59,371 bases of DNA from UMGS1279 sp045577495 (GCA_045577495.1 JAZNIK010000005.1:1-59371), one strand, 5' to 3'. Positions 35,405 to 44,780 are shown, counted from the first letter of the stretch. A program made the numbers and translations. Notes: a model not told the origin generated them from the sequence alone.

Positions 35405-35432
35405 TTGAAAAATTTTATAATGGTGGTATAAT
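35405..35432 (+). promoter_or_regulatory. Promoter of the BMP lipoprotein gene
   Basis: TTGAAA (35405-35410), 16 bp and TATAAT (35427-35432), followed by a 70-nt leader with GGAGGA before ATG 35504. Confidence 0.6.
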
Positions 35433-35503
35433 GTTTATATAGTTTGTTTTTGGTTACTAAAGGTAAAAGCCTTTGTAATATATAAAAATTGGAGGAATTT
35501 AAA

Positions 35504-36697
35504 ATGAAAAAACTGCTTTCTATCCTTTTGGCACTTGTTATGGTGCTTGGCGTTTTTGCAGGTTGCGGCGAGACTGCGAAGAATGATGATTTTAAAATCG
35601 GTCTTATCTGCTTACATGACGAAAACTCCACCTATGACAACAACTTTATTCAGGCAATGTATGCCGCTCAGGAAGAATTAGGTCTTTCTGATGAGCAGGT
35701 TCTCATCAAGGTTAATATCCCTGAGGATGAGGCTTGCTACAACACAGCTGCTGAGCTTGTTGACGAGGGCTGCGATATTATCTTTGCTGACTCTTTCGGT
35801 CATGAGACTTATATGATTCAGGCTGCTCAAGAGTTCCCTGAGGTTGAGTTCTGTCACGCAACAGGTACAAAGGCTCAAAACGCAGGTCTAGACAATTATC
35901 ACAATGCTTTCGCTTCTATCTACGAGGGTCGTTTCCTTGCAGGTGTTGCCGCAGGTATGAAACTCAACGAGATGATTGAGGCTAAGAAAATCACAGCTGA
36001 TGAAGCCGTTATCGGTTATGTTGGCGCTTTTAACTACGCAGAGGTTGTTTCCGGTATGACTTCCTTCTTCCTTGGCGCTCGTTATATCTGCCCTTCTGCT
36101 ACAATGAAGGTTACATACACAAACTCTTGGTTTGATATCGCTTTAGAGCGTGAGTCTGCATTAAAACTTATCAACTCAGGCTGCGTTCTTATCAGCCAGC
36201 ACGCTGACTCCGAGGGTGCGCCCAAGGCTTGTGAGGAAAAAGGTATTCCTAACATTGCTTATAATATCAGCACCACCTCTATCGCTCCTAAGACTGCTAT
36301 CATCTCCTCTAAAATCGACTGGACTCCTTACTTCAAGCTTATCGTTAATGCTAACTTGAAGGGTGAGGAAATTCCTGTTGATTATTGCGGCACAATCTCT
36401 ACAGGTTCTGTTGCTTTGACTGAGCTTAATACCGCTGCTGCAGCTGCAGGTACTCAGGAGAAGATTGATGAAATCAAAGAGAAGCTTGTTAATGGTGAAC
36501 TTAAGGTTTATGATATCAACACCTTTACAGTAGACGGCAAAAAACTTGAGACCTATACTGCAGACGTTGTTGATGAGGGCGACTTCAAACCCGAAACTGA
36601 GGCTATTGAAGATGGCGTATTCGCTGAGTCTTCTAAGCGTTCAGCTCCTTACTTTGATATTAAATATATCGACGGTATCGCAGAGCTTGGCAAATAA
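35504..36697 (+). CDS. BMP-family (nucleoside) ABC transporter substrate-binding lipoprotein
   Basis: The protein has 397 aa from ATG 35504. Signal peptide MKKLLSILLALVMVLGVFAG with lipobox VFAGC gives a lipid-anchored Cys near residue 21. The body is a periplasmic-binding fold of the BMP/Med family (KIGLICLHDENSTYDNNFIQ, ADSFGHET, FLAGVAAGMKL, VIGYVGAF), used in purine nucleoside uptake. Its codons are richer in C-ending forms (ATC, GAC, TAC) than its neighbours, as expected for a very highly expressed binding protein. It is transcribed separately from the ABC genes by the terminator at 36714. Confidence 0.93.
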   Translation: MKKLLSILLALVMVLGVFAGCGETAKNDDFKIGLICLHDENSTYDNNFIQAMYAAQEELGLSDEQVLIKVNIPEDEACYNTAAELVDEGCDIIFADSFGHETYMIQAAQEFPEVEFCHATGTKAQNAGLDNYHNAFASIYEGRFLAGVAAGMKLNEMIEAKKITADEAVIGYVGAFNYAEVVSGMTSFFLGARYICPSATMKVTYTNSWFDIALERESALKLINSGCVLISQHADSEGAPKACEEKGIPNIAYNISTTSIAPKTAIISSKIDWTPYFKLIVNANLKGEEIPVDYCGTISTGSVALTELNTAAAAAGTQEKIDEIKEKLVNGELKVYDINTFTVDGKKLETYTADVVDEGDFKPETEAIEDGVFAESSKRSAPYFDIKYIDGIAELGK

Positions 36698-36713
36698 TAG
36701 TTTGTTTTAAAAC

Positions 36714-36754
36714 ACAGGCGGAGAGCCTTAAAATAAGGCTCTCTGCCTGTTTTC
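36714..36754 (+). terminator. Intrinsic terminator after the BMP lipoprotein gene
   Basis: An ACAGGCGGAGAGCCTTA / TAAGGCTCTCTGCCTGT 17-bp stem with one wobble and TTTT. It separates the high-level binding-protein transcript from the transporter genes. Confidence 0.88.
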
Positions 36755-36776
36755 TCTTGTAAAAGGGTAAAATTTG

Positions 36777-36870
36777 TTGAATTAAGCAAAAAAATATGAT
36801 ATTATAAATTTGTTATTTTATCGTCAGTTTTGAAAAGAGAAAATTTTGGTTTTTTGTTTTGAAAACTGAC
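36777..36870 (+). promoter_or_regulatory. Promoter and 5' leader inverted repeat of the nucleoside ABC genes
   Basis: TTGAAT, 17 bp, TATTAT (36777-36805), then GTCAGTTTT (36823-36831) and AAAACTGAC (36862-36870) forming a 9-bp stem with a 30-nt AT-rich loop just ahead of the AAAGGAAG ribosome site. It has no T-run, so it is not a terminator. It could mask or present the ribosome site or bind a regulator. I see no purine-riboswitch core. Confidence 0.4.
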
Positions 36871-36889
36871 ACGAAAGGAAGCGATTTTT

Positions 36890-38425
36890 GTGAGCAACGC
36901 AGCCATAGAGCTCAAAAACATTACCAAGGTTTTTGGTCCCATAGTGGCAAACAAAGACGTTAGTTTATCGGTTGAAAAGGGCGAGATTTTATCACTTCTT
37001 GGCGAGAACGGAAGCGGTAAAACAACCCTTATGAATATGATATCGGGTATTTATTATCCTGATGAGGGTCAAATTTTTATCGATGGCGAGGAAGTAGTTA
37101 TTCGTTCGCCTAAGGATGCGTTTGACTATAAAATTGGTATGATTCATCAACATTTTAAGCTTGTTGATGTTTTTACTGCTGCCCAAAATATCGTTTTAGG
37201 CCTTAAAGAAGAGGGCAAATACGATATTAAAGAGGTTAGCAGAAAGGTTGCCGAGATTAGCGAAAAATACGGCTTTGAAATAAATCCCGATAAAAAGATT
37301 TATGAAATGAGCGTATCCGAAAAGCAGACAGTTGAAATTTTAAAGGTGCTTTATCGCGGCGCTAACATTTTGATTTTGGACGAGCCTACCGCTGTTTTAA
37401 CCCCACAAGAAACTTCAAAGCTTTTTGCCGTTTTACGCCGTATGCGTGATGATGGAAAGGCGATTATAATAATCACACACAAACTTCACGAGGTACTTTC
37501 GCTTTCCGACCGCGTTGCAGTATTGCGTAAGGGGGAATATATCGGCACGGTGCAAACCGCCGAGACAAACGAAGCCCAACTTACCGAAATGATGGTAGGT
37601 AAAAAGATAAGCCTTAATATTGATAGAAGTGAGCCTAAAAATACTGAGGATAGACTCATTGTTAAGGATATTAGTTGCATCAATCGTGAGGGTGTTAAAC
37701 TGCTTGATGACGTTACCTTTACCGCTCGCTCGGGTGAGATTTTGGGTATAGCAGGTATCGCGGGTAGTGGTCAGCGAGAGCTTTTGGAGGCTATTGCAGG
37801 TCTTCAACATATAGACGAGGGCGAGATAATTTATCATAACCCAAAAACAAACTGCGAGGATAATTTAAGGGATAAAACTCCTTTGCAAATACGTGATTTA
37901 GGTGTTAGACTTTCCTTTGTTCCTGAGGATAGACTTGGTATGGGACTTGTTGGTAATATGGACATTATAGATAATATGATGCTCAGAAGTTACCAAAAGG
38001 GCAAATCAATGTTCTTGGAGCGTAAGGCGCCTAAAACATTGGCAGATAAAATTATAAAAGATTTAGAGGTTGTAACCCCAAGTGCTACAACACCTGTTAG
38101 AAAACTTTCGGGTGGTAACGTTCAAAAGGTTTTGGTTGGTCGTGAAATTGCGGCGGCTCCAACCGTTTTAATGGCGGGATACCCTGTAAGAGGTTTGGAT
38201 ATTAACTCCTCATATGCTATTTACAATCTTTTAAATCAGCAAAAAGAAAATGGCGTTGCCGTTATCTTTGTTGGTGAGGACCTTGATGTTTTGCTGGAGC
38301 TTTGTGATAGAATTATGGTTATTGGTTCGGGCAGAATAACAGGCATCGTAGATGCAAGAACAACTACTAAGGAAGAAATCGGTCTTCTTATGACTAAAAC
38401 TGAGGGAGGTAGCGATAATGAATAA
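36890..38425 (+). CDS. Nucleoside ABC transporter ATP-binding protein (two NBDs)
   Basis: The protein has 511 aa from GTG 36890. NBD1: Walker A LGENGSGKTT, Walker B ILILDEPTAVLTP, signature SVSEKQTVEI instead of the usual SVGEQQ. NBD2: degenerate Walker A GIAGSGQREL, signature LSGGNVQK, Walker B VLMAGYPVRGLD lacking the catalytic Glu, as is usual in this simple-sugar/nucleoside family (NupO/YufO type). It powers the two permeases downstream. Overlaps the next gene by 8 nt. Confidence 0.92.
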   Translation: MSNAAIELKNITKVFGPIVANKDVSLSVEKGEILSLLGENGSGKTTLMNMISGIYYPDEGQIFIDGEEVVIRSPKDAFDYKIGMIHQHFKLVDVFTAAQNIVLGLKEEGKYDIKEVSRKVAEISEKYGFEINPDKKIYEMSVSEKQTVEILKVLYRGANILILDEPTAVLTPQETSKLFAVLRRMRDDGKAIIIITHKLHEVLSLSDRVAVLRKGEYIGTVQTAETNEAQLTEMMVGKKISLNIDRSEPKNTEDRLIVKDISCINREGVKLLDDVTFTARSGEILGIAGIAGSGQRELLEAIAGLQHIDEGEIIYHNPKTNCEDNLRDKTPLQIRDLGVRLSFVPEDRLGMGLVGNMDIIDNMMLRSYQKGKSMFLERKAPKTLADKIIKDLEVVTPSATTPVRKLSGGNVQKVLVGREIAAAPTVLMAGYPVRGLDINSSYAIYNLLNQQKENGVAVIFVGEDLDVLLELCDRIMVIGSGRITGIVDARTTTKEEIGLLMTKTEGGSDNE

Positions 38426-39524
38426 CAATTCAAAACCCATACGTGAGCCGCTTATTCATATAACAAAACGCGCCTCGATAGTTTGGTGGAAGTCCTGGAT
38501 TATCAGAGCGGTTGCAATTATTGCTTCGCTTATTGTGTCGGCTCTTGTTATTGTGCTTTTAACAAAATATAATCCACTTCAGGTTTATGCAGAAATGTTT
38601 GAAGGTAACTTTGGTTCATCGCGTAAAATTTGGGTGCTACTTCAAAATTTAGCAATGCTTCTTTGTATATCTCTTGCTGTAACCCCCGCATTTAAAATGA
38701 AGTTTTGGAACTTGGGTGCAGAGGGTCAGGTTTTAGTTGGCGGTCTTGCCTCTGCGGCTTGTATGTTTTATGTTAAAGATGCCTTGCCCAATGTATTGCT
38801 TATTATCATAATGCTTGTTGCAAGTATTTTGTCGGGTATAATTTGGGGACTTATCCCTGCGGTATTTAAGGCTAAGTGGAACACCAACGAAAGCCTTTTC
38901 ACCCTTATGATGAACTATATTGCCATTCAGTTAGTTTCCTTTTTTATTATGCTTTGGGTACCTAGTGGTTCAAGTGTTATGGGTATTATCAACCAAAGCA
39001 GCAAATCGGGTTGGTTGCCTGATTTGTTTGGTCAAAAATATCTCTTTAATATTTTAATAGTTGCTGTTGTTACAATAGTAATGTTTATTTATTTAAAATA
39101 TAGCAAACAAGGTTATGAGATTTCGGTTGTTGGTGAGAGTGAAAACACCGCTCGTTATGTTGGTATTAGCGTTAAAAAGGTTATTATCCGTACTATGATT
39201 ATTTCGGGCGGCATTAGCGGTCTTGCAGGATTTTTGCTTGTTGCAGGAACAAACCATACCGTATCTAAAAATATTGCGGGTGGTATGGGCTTTACCGCAA
39301 TTATGGTATCTTGGCTTGCCAAATTCAATCCTATTTTAATGGTTATAACTTCTTTCCTTATTGTATTTTTGCAAAAGGGCGCTAGTGAAATTGCAACCAC
39401 CTTTAGACTTAATGAGAGTATATCGGATATACTTACGGGTATTATACTTTTCTTTATTATCGGTTGCGAGTTTTTCATCAACTATAAAATCAATATGCGT
39501 CATAAAAACAAGGAGGGTAAATAA
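38418..39524 (+). CDS. Nucleoside ABC transporter permease 1
   Basis: The protein has 368 aa. BPD_transp_2 family with about ten membrane helices. It contains KFWNLGAEGQVLVGGLASA, the permease signature that contacts the ATPase, and WNTNESLFTLMMNYIA. NupP/YufP type. It follows the ATPase gene with an 8-nt overlap and abuts permease 2. Confidence 0.92.
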   Translation: MNNNSKPIREPLIHITKRASIVWWKSWIIRAVAIIASLIVSALVIVLLTKYNPLQVYAEMFEGNFGSSRKIWVLLQNLAMLLCISLAVTPAFKMKFWNLGAEGQVLVGGLASAACMFYVKDALPNVLLIIIMLVASILSGIIWGLIPAVFKAKWNTNESLFTLMMNYIAIQLVSFFIMLWVPSGSSVMGIINQSSKSGWLPDLFGQKYLFNILIVAVVTIVMFIYLKYSKQGYEISVVGESENTARYVGISVKKVIIRTMIISGGISGLAGFLLVAGTNHTVSKNIAGGMGFTAIMVSWLAKFNPILMVITSFLIVFLQKGASEIATTFRLNESISDILTGIILFFIIGCEFFINYKINMRHKNKEGK

Positions 39525-40508
39525 ATGATAGAAACAATTTTTGCTTTTATAAATGCCGCTATCATTCAAGGCATACCCCTTCTTTACGGCGCAACGGGTG
39601 AAATTATTACCGAAAAATCGGGTAATCTAAACCTTGGTATTCCGGGTATTATGTATGTTGGTGGTATCTCGGGTATTGTTGGCGGATATATTTATGAAAA
39701 AAACGCCCAAAACCCAACTGCATTTTGGTGCATTTTAATTCCATTTTTATCCTGTATCGTAGCATCTGCCTTAATGGCTCTGATTTATAGCTTTTTAACC
39801 ATCACCTTGCGCGCAAACCAAAATGTTACAGGTCTTGCGCTTACCACCTTTGGCACAGGTATAGGTAACTTCTTTGGTGGTTCGTTACTTAGCTTTTTTG
39901 GTGAATCGGGCTCGATTTCGCTACTGACTACGGGACAGTATTATAAAGCATCATTACCCTTTGCTAATAGCCTTGGTATTTTTGGCAGAACATTTTTATC
40001 CTTTGGCTTTTTAGCTTATTTGGCAGTTATAATTTCTCTTGTTGCATCGTGGTATCTTAACCGTACAAGAGCGGGACTTAATCTGCGTTCGGTTGGTGAA
40101 AACCCTGCAACTGCCGATGCGGCGGGTATAAATGTTACTCTTTATAAATATCTTGCAACCTGTATAGGTGGTGCTATTGCGGGTCTTGGCGGTTTGTATT
40201 TTGTTATGGACTATACCGCAGGTGCTTGGACAAATAACGGTTTTGGTGATAGAGGTTGGCTTGCTATTGCAATTGTTATATTTGCAATTTGGAAACCAAA
40301 GTCAGCAATACTCAGCTCCTTCCTGTTTGGCGGACTTTATATCATTTGCGTTTATATTCCCGGTCTTTCAAGTAGTGCAAAAGAGCTTATTAAGATGATG
40401 CCATATCTTGTAACAATTATTGTTTTGATTATTATCAGTGTTCGCAAAAAGCGTGAGCACCAACCACCTGCAAGTTTAGGACTTCCTTATTTTAGAGAAG
40501 AAAGATAA
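39525..40508 (+). CDS. Nucleoside ABC transporter permease 2
   Basis: The protein has 327 aa. BPD_transp_2 family, NupQ/YufQ type: GEIITEKSGNLNLGIPGIMY coupling motif and LRSVGENPATADAAGINV. It starts at the base after the permease 1 stop. Ends at the convergent terminator. Confidence 0.93.
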   Translation: MIETIFAFINAAIIQGIPLLYGATGEIITEKSGNLNLGIPGIMYVGGISGIVGGYIYEKNAQNPTAFWCILIPFLSCIVASALMALIYSFLTITLRANQNVTGLALTTFGTGIGNFFGGSLLSFFGESGSISLLTTGQYYKASLPFANSLGIFGRTFLSFGFLAYLAVIISLVASWYLNRTRAGLNLRSVGENPATADAAGINVTLYKYLATCIGGAIAGLGGLYFVMDYTAGAWTNNGFGDRGWLAIAIVIFAIWKPKSAILSSFLFGGLYIICVYIPGLSSSAKELIKMMPYLVTIIVLIIISVRKKREHQPPASLGLPYFREER

Positions 40509-40522
40509 AGTTTAAGGCATAT

Positions 40523-40558
40523 TAAAAGCCATAGCTTCGGCCGAAGCTATGGCTTTTT
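40523..40558. terminator. Bidirectional terminator, perfect palindrome
   Basis: An AAAAGCCATAGCTTCGG / CCGAAGCTATGGCTTTT 17-bp perfect stem with A/T runs lies between convergent permease and hydF genes. Confidence 0.9.
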
Positions 40559-40561
40559 AAT

Positions 40562-41767
40562 TTAGTCTTTTAAAAGTTTTGCAATATCCTCAAAAGGCTC
40601 TAATGACCGTTTTAAAATTCCGTTCATCATAGCAATAGCTATGCCGTAATTGGTTATTTGCAGATTATTTTCAAGGCTTGTTCTGATTCTTGATTTCATT
40701 TCTCTTTCATTAAGCATACACCCGCCGCAATGAATAACAAGGGAATATTTGCTAAGGTCGGTTGGAAATTCGCCACCGCTTGTAAACTCAAAGTTTAGTT
40801 TTTTGCCTGTATATTTTTCAAGCCACATAGGTAGTTTTACGCTACCTATATCTCCGCATTGGCGGTGGTGGGTGCAACCCTCGGAAATTAGAAGGGTATC
40901 ACCATCTTTTAGGCTTTCAATCGCCTTTGCACCCAAGACAGCGGTTTTTAAATCACCCTTGTATCTTGCAAATAGTATTGAAAAAGAGGTAAGCGGGATA
41001 TTTTTATCAAGAATTTTTGATACCCTGCCAAATACTTGCGAATCGGTTATAACCAGCTTGGGTGGGCTTTTAAGAGAATTAACCGCATTTTCAAGTTCAG
41101 TATCACGCACAGCAAGTGTGGTAACGCCCGATTCTAAAAGTTCCCTTATGGTTTGTTGTTGTGGCAGAATGAGTCTGCCTTTTGGTGCCGATTCATCAAT
41201 AGGCACAACCAAAATTACAGTATCACCACTGCTAACCAAATCCGAAACAAGTGGCTTTTGACTTTTGCTTGTTTTAGCAATAGTGGCAAGGCGGTTTTTT
41301 ATCTCCTCAACTCCCTCTCCCGATATTGAACTAACGGGTATGGCATTGTCAAAAGAGGGGTTGCCGTTTACAAGGTCGGACTTGTTAAATGCGATAATAT
41401 ATGGTATATTTTTTTGCTTAAAACTGTCTATAAGCTGGTTATCTAAATCCGATATACCTTTTGTTGCATCTACCACCAAAACGGCAATATCGGTTAAATT
41501 AAGCATCTGCTTAGCTCTTTCAACCCTTTGTTTGCCAAGTTCCCCCTCATCATCTATACCCGGGGTGTCTACAATAACAACGGGACCTAAAGGAAGTAAC
41601 TCCATCGCTTTTTTAACGGGGTCGGTGGTGGTGCCCTTAACATCAGATACCAGGGATAATTTTTGGTTTGTAATAGCATTAACCAGGCTTGATTTACCTG
41701 CATTTCTAAGACCGAAAAAACCAATATGAATTCTTTCGGCCGAGGCTTTTTCGTTAAGAGAACTCAT
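40562..41767 (-). CDS. hydF: [FeFe]-hydrogenase maturation GTPase / scaffold
   Basis: The protein has 401 aa. It scaffolds the 2Fe subcluster made by HydE/HydG and hands it to apo-hydrogenase. P-loop GLRNAGKSS (19-27), switch G3 DTPG, NKSD; then a dimerisation domain, and the cluster-binding domain with EGCTHHRQC and CGGCMLN supplying the Cys/His ligands. Last gene of the hyd operon. Confidence 0.96.
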   Translation of the reverse strand: MSSLNEKASAERIHIGFFGLRNAGKSSLVNAITNQKLSLVSDVKGTTTDPVKKAMELLPLGPVVIVDTPGIDDEGELGKQRVERAKQMLNLTDIAVLVVDATKGISDLDNQLIDSFKQKNIPYIIAFNKSDLVNGNPSFDNAIPVSSISGEGVEEIKNRLATIAKTSKSQKPLVSDLVSSGDTVILVVPIDESAPKGRLILPQQQTIRELLESGVTTLAVRDTELENAVNSLKSPPKLVITDSQVFGRVSKILDKNIPLTSFSILFARYKGDLKTAVLGAKAIESLKDGDTLLISEGCTHHRQCGDIGSVKLPMWLEKYTGKKLNFEFTSGGEFPTDLSKYSLVIHCGGCMLNEREMKSRIRTSLENNLQITNYGIAIAMMNGILKRSLEPFEDIAKLLKD

Positions 41768-41778
41768 ATTATCACTCC

Positions 41779-43227
41779 TTAAAAACGGAAATCTCGACGG
41801 TTAGATGCCTTGATTTGCTCGATATTTTCACGAGCGATGGCACGAACCTTATCCTTGGGGATTTTTTGAAGCTCACGCTCAATCAGTTCAAAACCGATTT
41901 TTTGAGTTTTTTCAGATGCATAGTCCACCAAATATTCAGTAAGTGTCATAAGTGCGTTGGGGTGGCAACAGTTAAGAATCTGACCGCTTTTGCAAAGGCT
42001 CATAAATCTGTCGCCCGTTCTGCCCTCACGGTAGCAGGCGGTACAAAATGACGGAATGTGGTCTAACTCCATAAGCCAGGCAACAACCTCGTCGAGTGTT
42101 CGCTGGTCAGAAACATCAAACTGCTCTGAATCGTGGGGTCTTTCCTCCTCGGTGTAGCCGCCAACCGAGGTTCTTGAAGCACCGCTGATTTGCGAAATAC
42201 CAAGGTTTAAGGCTCTGCCGCGAACCGCCTCGCTCTCTCTTGTGGAGATAATCATACCGGTGTAGGGAACAGCGATGCGAATACAAGCTATAATTTTGGC
42301 AAAGGTATCATCCGAAATTCCGTTATCAAAACTATTGGGGTCGATATCGTCTGCTTTTTTAAGACGCGGAACGCTTATTGTGTGGGGACCTACCCCGTGA
42401 ACCGCCTCTAAATGTTCGGCGTGCATTAAAAGACCTGCAAACTCGTATTTATACAGTTCAAGTCCAAACAAAACGCCAAGGCCAACATCATCAATACCGC
42501 CCTGCATTGCTCTATCCATTGCCTCGGTGTGATAGTTGTAATCGTGCTTGGGACCTGTTGGGTGCAGTTTTAAATAGCTTTCTTTGTGATATGTTTCTTG
42601 AAATAGAATGTAGGTGCCGATACCTGCATCTCTTAATTTGCGGTAGTTTTCAACCGTTGTTGCGGCAATGTTAACATTAACTCGGCGAATTGCTCCGTTT
42701 TTATGTTGAATACTGTATATGGTTTTTATGCTCTCTAAAATATATTCAATGGGGTTGTTAACAGGGTCCTCACCCGCCTCAATAGCAAGGCGTTTATGAC
42801 CCATATCCTGCAGAGCAACAACCTCTTTTTTAACCTCTTCTTGTGTTAGTTTTTTGCGGCATATGTGCTTGTTTTTGTAGTGATAAGGGCAGTAAACACA
42901 ACCATTTACGCAGTAGTTCGAGAGGTATAAAGGTGCAAACATAACAATGCGGTTTCCGTAAAAGGCTTGTTTAATTTCCTCTGCAAGTTTATACATTTGC
43001 TCTACCTTTTCGGGAATTTCACACGCAAGCAAAACAGAGGCTTCACGGTGGGTAAGACCTGCACAGTGATAGCCTGTTTCGGTCTTTTTCGGTCTTGCTT
43101 TATCTAAAATACTGTCAATCAGCTCTATATTGTTTTTATTCTCCTCGGCATAGCGGAGCGTATCAAGAATTTCACCGTCATTGATAAATTCCTCTGCCTT
43201 TAGGGATTTAGGATCATATTTAAACAT
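41779..43227 (-). CDS. hydG: [FeFe]-hydrogenase radical SAM maturase, tyrosine lyase
   Basis: The protein has 482 aa. It cleaves tyrosine to give the CO and CN ligands of the H-cluster. Radical-SAM cluster motif CVNGCVYC (CxxxCxxC, ~residues 109-116). The C-terminal CTACYREGRTGDRFM and later CC motif bind the second, dangler-iron [5Fe-5S] cluster. Starts 3 nt after hydE. Confidence 0.97.
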   Translation of the reverse strand: MFKYDPKSLKAEEFINDGEILDTLRYAEENKNNIELIDSILDKARPKKTETGYHCAGLTHREASVLLACEIPEKVEQMYKLAEEIKQAFYGNRIVMFAPLYLSNYCVNGCVYCPYHYKNKHICRKKLTQEEVKKEVVALQDMGHKRLAIEAGEDPVNNPIEYILESIKTIYSIQHKNGAIRRVNVNIAATTVENYRKLRDAGIGTYILFQETYHKESYLKLHPTGPKHDYNYHTEAMDRAMQGGIDDVGLGVLFGLELYKYEFAGLLMHAEHLEAVHGVGPHTISVPRLKKADDIDPNSFDNGISDDTFAKIIACIRIAVPYTGMIISTRESEAVRGRALNLGISQISGASRTSVGGYTEEERPHDSEQFDVSDQRTLDEVVAWLMELDHIPSFCTACYREGRTGDRFMSLCKSGQILNCCHPNALMTLTEYLVDYASEKTQKIGFELIERELQKIPKDKVRAIARENIEQIKASNRRDFRF

Positions 43228-43230
43228 TAG

Positions 43231-44283
43231 TTATCTTCCTTTCTTATCGCCTCGGGCGGTTACTACCTTGTAGCCTATCGACGCTATTTGGCGTGATAAA
43301 TTGGCTTTACATTCTGCCGCCTCGTCGCCTGTGCAAATTTTATTATCGTAAAGCTCGTATTTTTTGCGAACACTAACGGGAGATAGGTTTGGCATTACAA
43401 CATTTGCACCCGCAAGAATACCTTTTTCTCGCCCTTTGGGGTCGATGGTTGCAAGCGCGGTGGTTGCGGGGAGCAGTAGCGTTGGGTCAATAAGCCGTAC
43501 TATCGAAAGCAGATACAAGGTTTGACTCAGTTCACCTGATTTAAAATTGTTAAATGGCGTTTCGGAGTGGGTAATGTATGGACCAATACCGCACATATCA
43601 GGTTTAAATTCCTCGATGAATTTTAAATCTTTGGCGAGAGTTTTTGCGGTTTGATAGGGCGAGCCTACCATAAATCCGCAACCAACCTGATATCCAAGTG
43701 ATTTTAAATCGTATAAAGCCTTCATTCGTGTTTCAAAAGACATGGTTTTTGGATGAAGTTTTTGATAATGCTCTTTATCGGCGGTTTCGTGCCGTAACAA
43801 ATAACGGTCAGCACCCGCCTTGCGCAGTTTTTCATAGCTTTCAAAACTACGCTCACCTAATGATAAGGTTATAGCACAATCGGGATATTTATTCTTTATT
43901 TTTTTTATAATATCGCAAAGTATATCATCGGTGAAATAAGGGTCCTCACCACCCTGAAGTACAAAGGTGCGAATGCCAAGCTCATAACCCAAATCACAGC
44001 ACTGGGATATCTGCTCACTTGTTAGGCGGTAACGCTCGCAGTTTTTGTTGGAATGACGAATTCCGCAGTAATAACAATCGTTTTTGCAAATATTACTGAT
44101 TTCTATAAGTCCGCGAATAAAAACATCGGCGCCATATACTTCTTTGCGTTTTGTATCGGCTAGTTTTGCTATATATTCTCTTGCATCATCGCTGTAACCG
44201 AGAATTAAATCTTCATACTCCAAAAGTGATAGACTTTGGTTTGCACTGAGTTTGTCAATAAGAAGTTTAATATCTTTATTCAT
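43231..44283 (-). CDS. hydE: [FeFe]-hydrogenase radical SAM maturase
   Basis: The protein has 350 aa. Radical-SAM motif CKNDCYYC (~62-69), then LQGGEDPYFTDD and GFMVGSPYQT typical of HydE, which helps build the dithiolate bridge. Overlaps the upstream regulator gene by 8 nt. Confidence 0.96.
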   Translation of the reverse strand: MNKDIKLLIDKLSANQSLSLLEYEDLILGYSDDAREYIAKLADTKRKEVYGADVFIRGLIEISNICKNDCYYCGIRHSNKNCERYRLTSEQISQCCDLGYELGIRTFVLQGGEDPYFTDDILCDIIKKIKNKYPDCAITLSLGERSFESYEKLRKAGADRYLLRHETADKEHYQKLHPKTMSFETRMKALYDLKSLGYQVGCGFMVGSPYQTAKTLAKDLKFIEEFKPDMCGIGPYITHSETPFNNFKSGELSQTLYLLSIVRLIDPTLLLPATTALATIDPKGREKGILAGANVVMPNLSPVSVRKKYELYDNKICTGDEAAECKANLSRQIASIGYKVVTARGDKKGR

Positions 44284-44533
44284 GGCTAATCACATTAGAG
44301 TATGCGGTTTTAACGCTAACTCCATCAAGTTTTCCGATTTTTCCCGAAAGGGCAGAAATTATATCCTGAGGTGCATCAATAGCGATTGATACAATATTGA
44401 TATTTTTATCCTTGTATGGAAGGCCCATTCTGCCTATAATATAACTTCCGTAATTATGAAGTAACAGGTTAAGTGCTTCAACAGAATTGGTATTTTCAAC
44501 GATAATTCCCATAACTGCTATTCTTGTTTCCAT
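44276..44533 (-). CDS. TM1266-family putative regulator of the iron-only hydrogenase system
   Basis: The protein has 85 aa from ATG 44533 (GAGG 8 nt upstream); 17 further codons upstream lack a site. An ACT-like ferredoxin fold: METRIAVMGIIVENTNSVEA, YIIGRMGLPYKDKNINIVSI. This family is regularly found with hydEFG and is proposed to sense or regulate hydrogenase maturation. First gene of the operon, directly behind the attenuator. Confidence 0.9.
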   Translation of the reverse strand: METRIAVMGIIVENTNSVEALNLLLHNYGSYIIGRMGLPYKDKNINIVSIAIDAPQDIISALSGKIGKLDGVSVKTAYSNVISHE

Positions 44534-44572
44534 AATGCAAACCTCACTTATTAAATAATGCAATATAGGTGC

Positions 44573-44644
44573 AAAAAACCGCACCTACTCTAAGGTGCGG
44601 CAAAAAAATCAAAAACAGATTTAATTACATCTTTCACCTCAGAG
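44573..44644 (-). promoter_or_regulatory. Transcription attenuator in the hyd operon leader (terminator versus antiterminator)
   Basis: On the minus strand the intrinsic terminator is CCGCACCT-tagagt-AGGTGCGG (44600-44579) followed by TTTTTT. Upstream, CTCTGAGGTG (44644-44635) can pair with CACCTTAGAG (44597-44588) over 10 consecutive pairs, 9 Watson-Crick and one G-U. That helix would occupy the terminator's 5' arm and loop. The two folds are mutually exclusive, the defining feature of an attenuator. About 34 nt (44601-44634) lie between the arms. The ligand or binding protein is unknown; no T-box or familiar riboswitch core is present. Confidence 0.65.
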
Positions 44645-44678
44645 GCTCAAAAAACACTCTTAATGTTAGATTGTTAAA

Positions 44679-44707
44679 ATTATAACATACTTTGTCGAAA
44701 AAATCAA
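44679..44707 (-). promoter_or_regulatory. Promoter of the hyd operon
   Basis: On the minus strand, TTGATT (44707-44702), 17 bp and TATAAT (44684-44679). The predicted start near 44672 gives a 140-nt leader holding the attenuator. Confidence 0.7.
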
Positions 44708-44780
44708 TAGGTCATAGGGGAGAAATTTAAAACGCTTTTATATATAGTTAATTATAATCAAGAAAAAGGAGGTGCGATTT

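Noticed and set aside
36777..36890. Purine riboswitch before the nucleoside transporter
   Set aside because: The three-way junction core is absent; only a simple inverted repeat is present.
44573..44672. T-box or known riboswitch before the hyd operon
   Set aside because: No T-box GGUGG-ACCGCG element, no TPP, SAM, FMN or glycine core. Only terminator and antiterminator strands can be supported.
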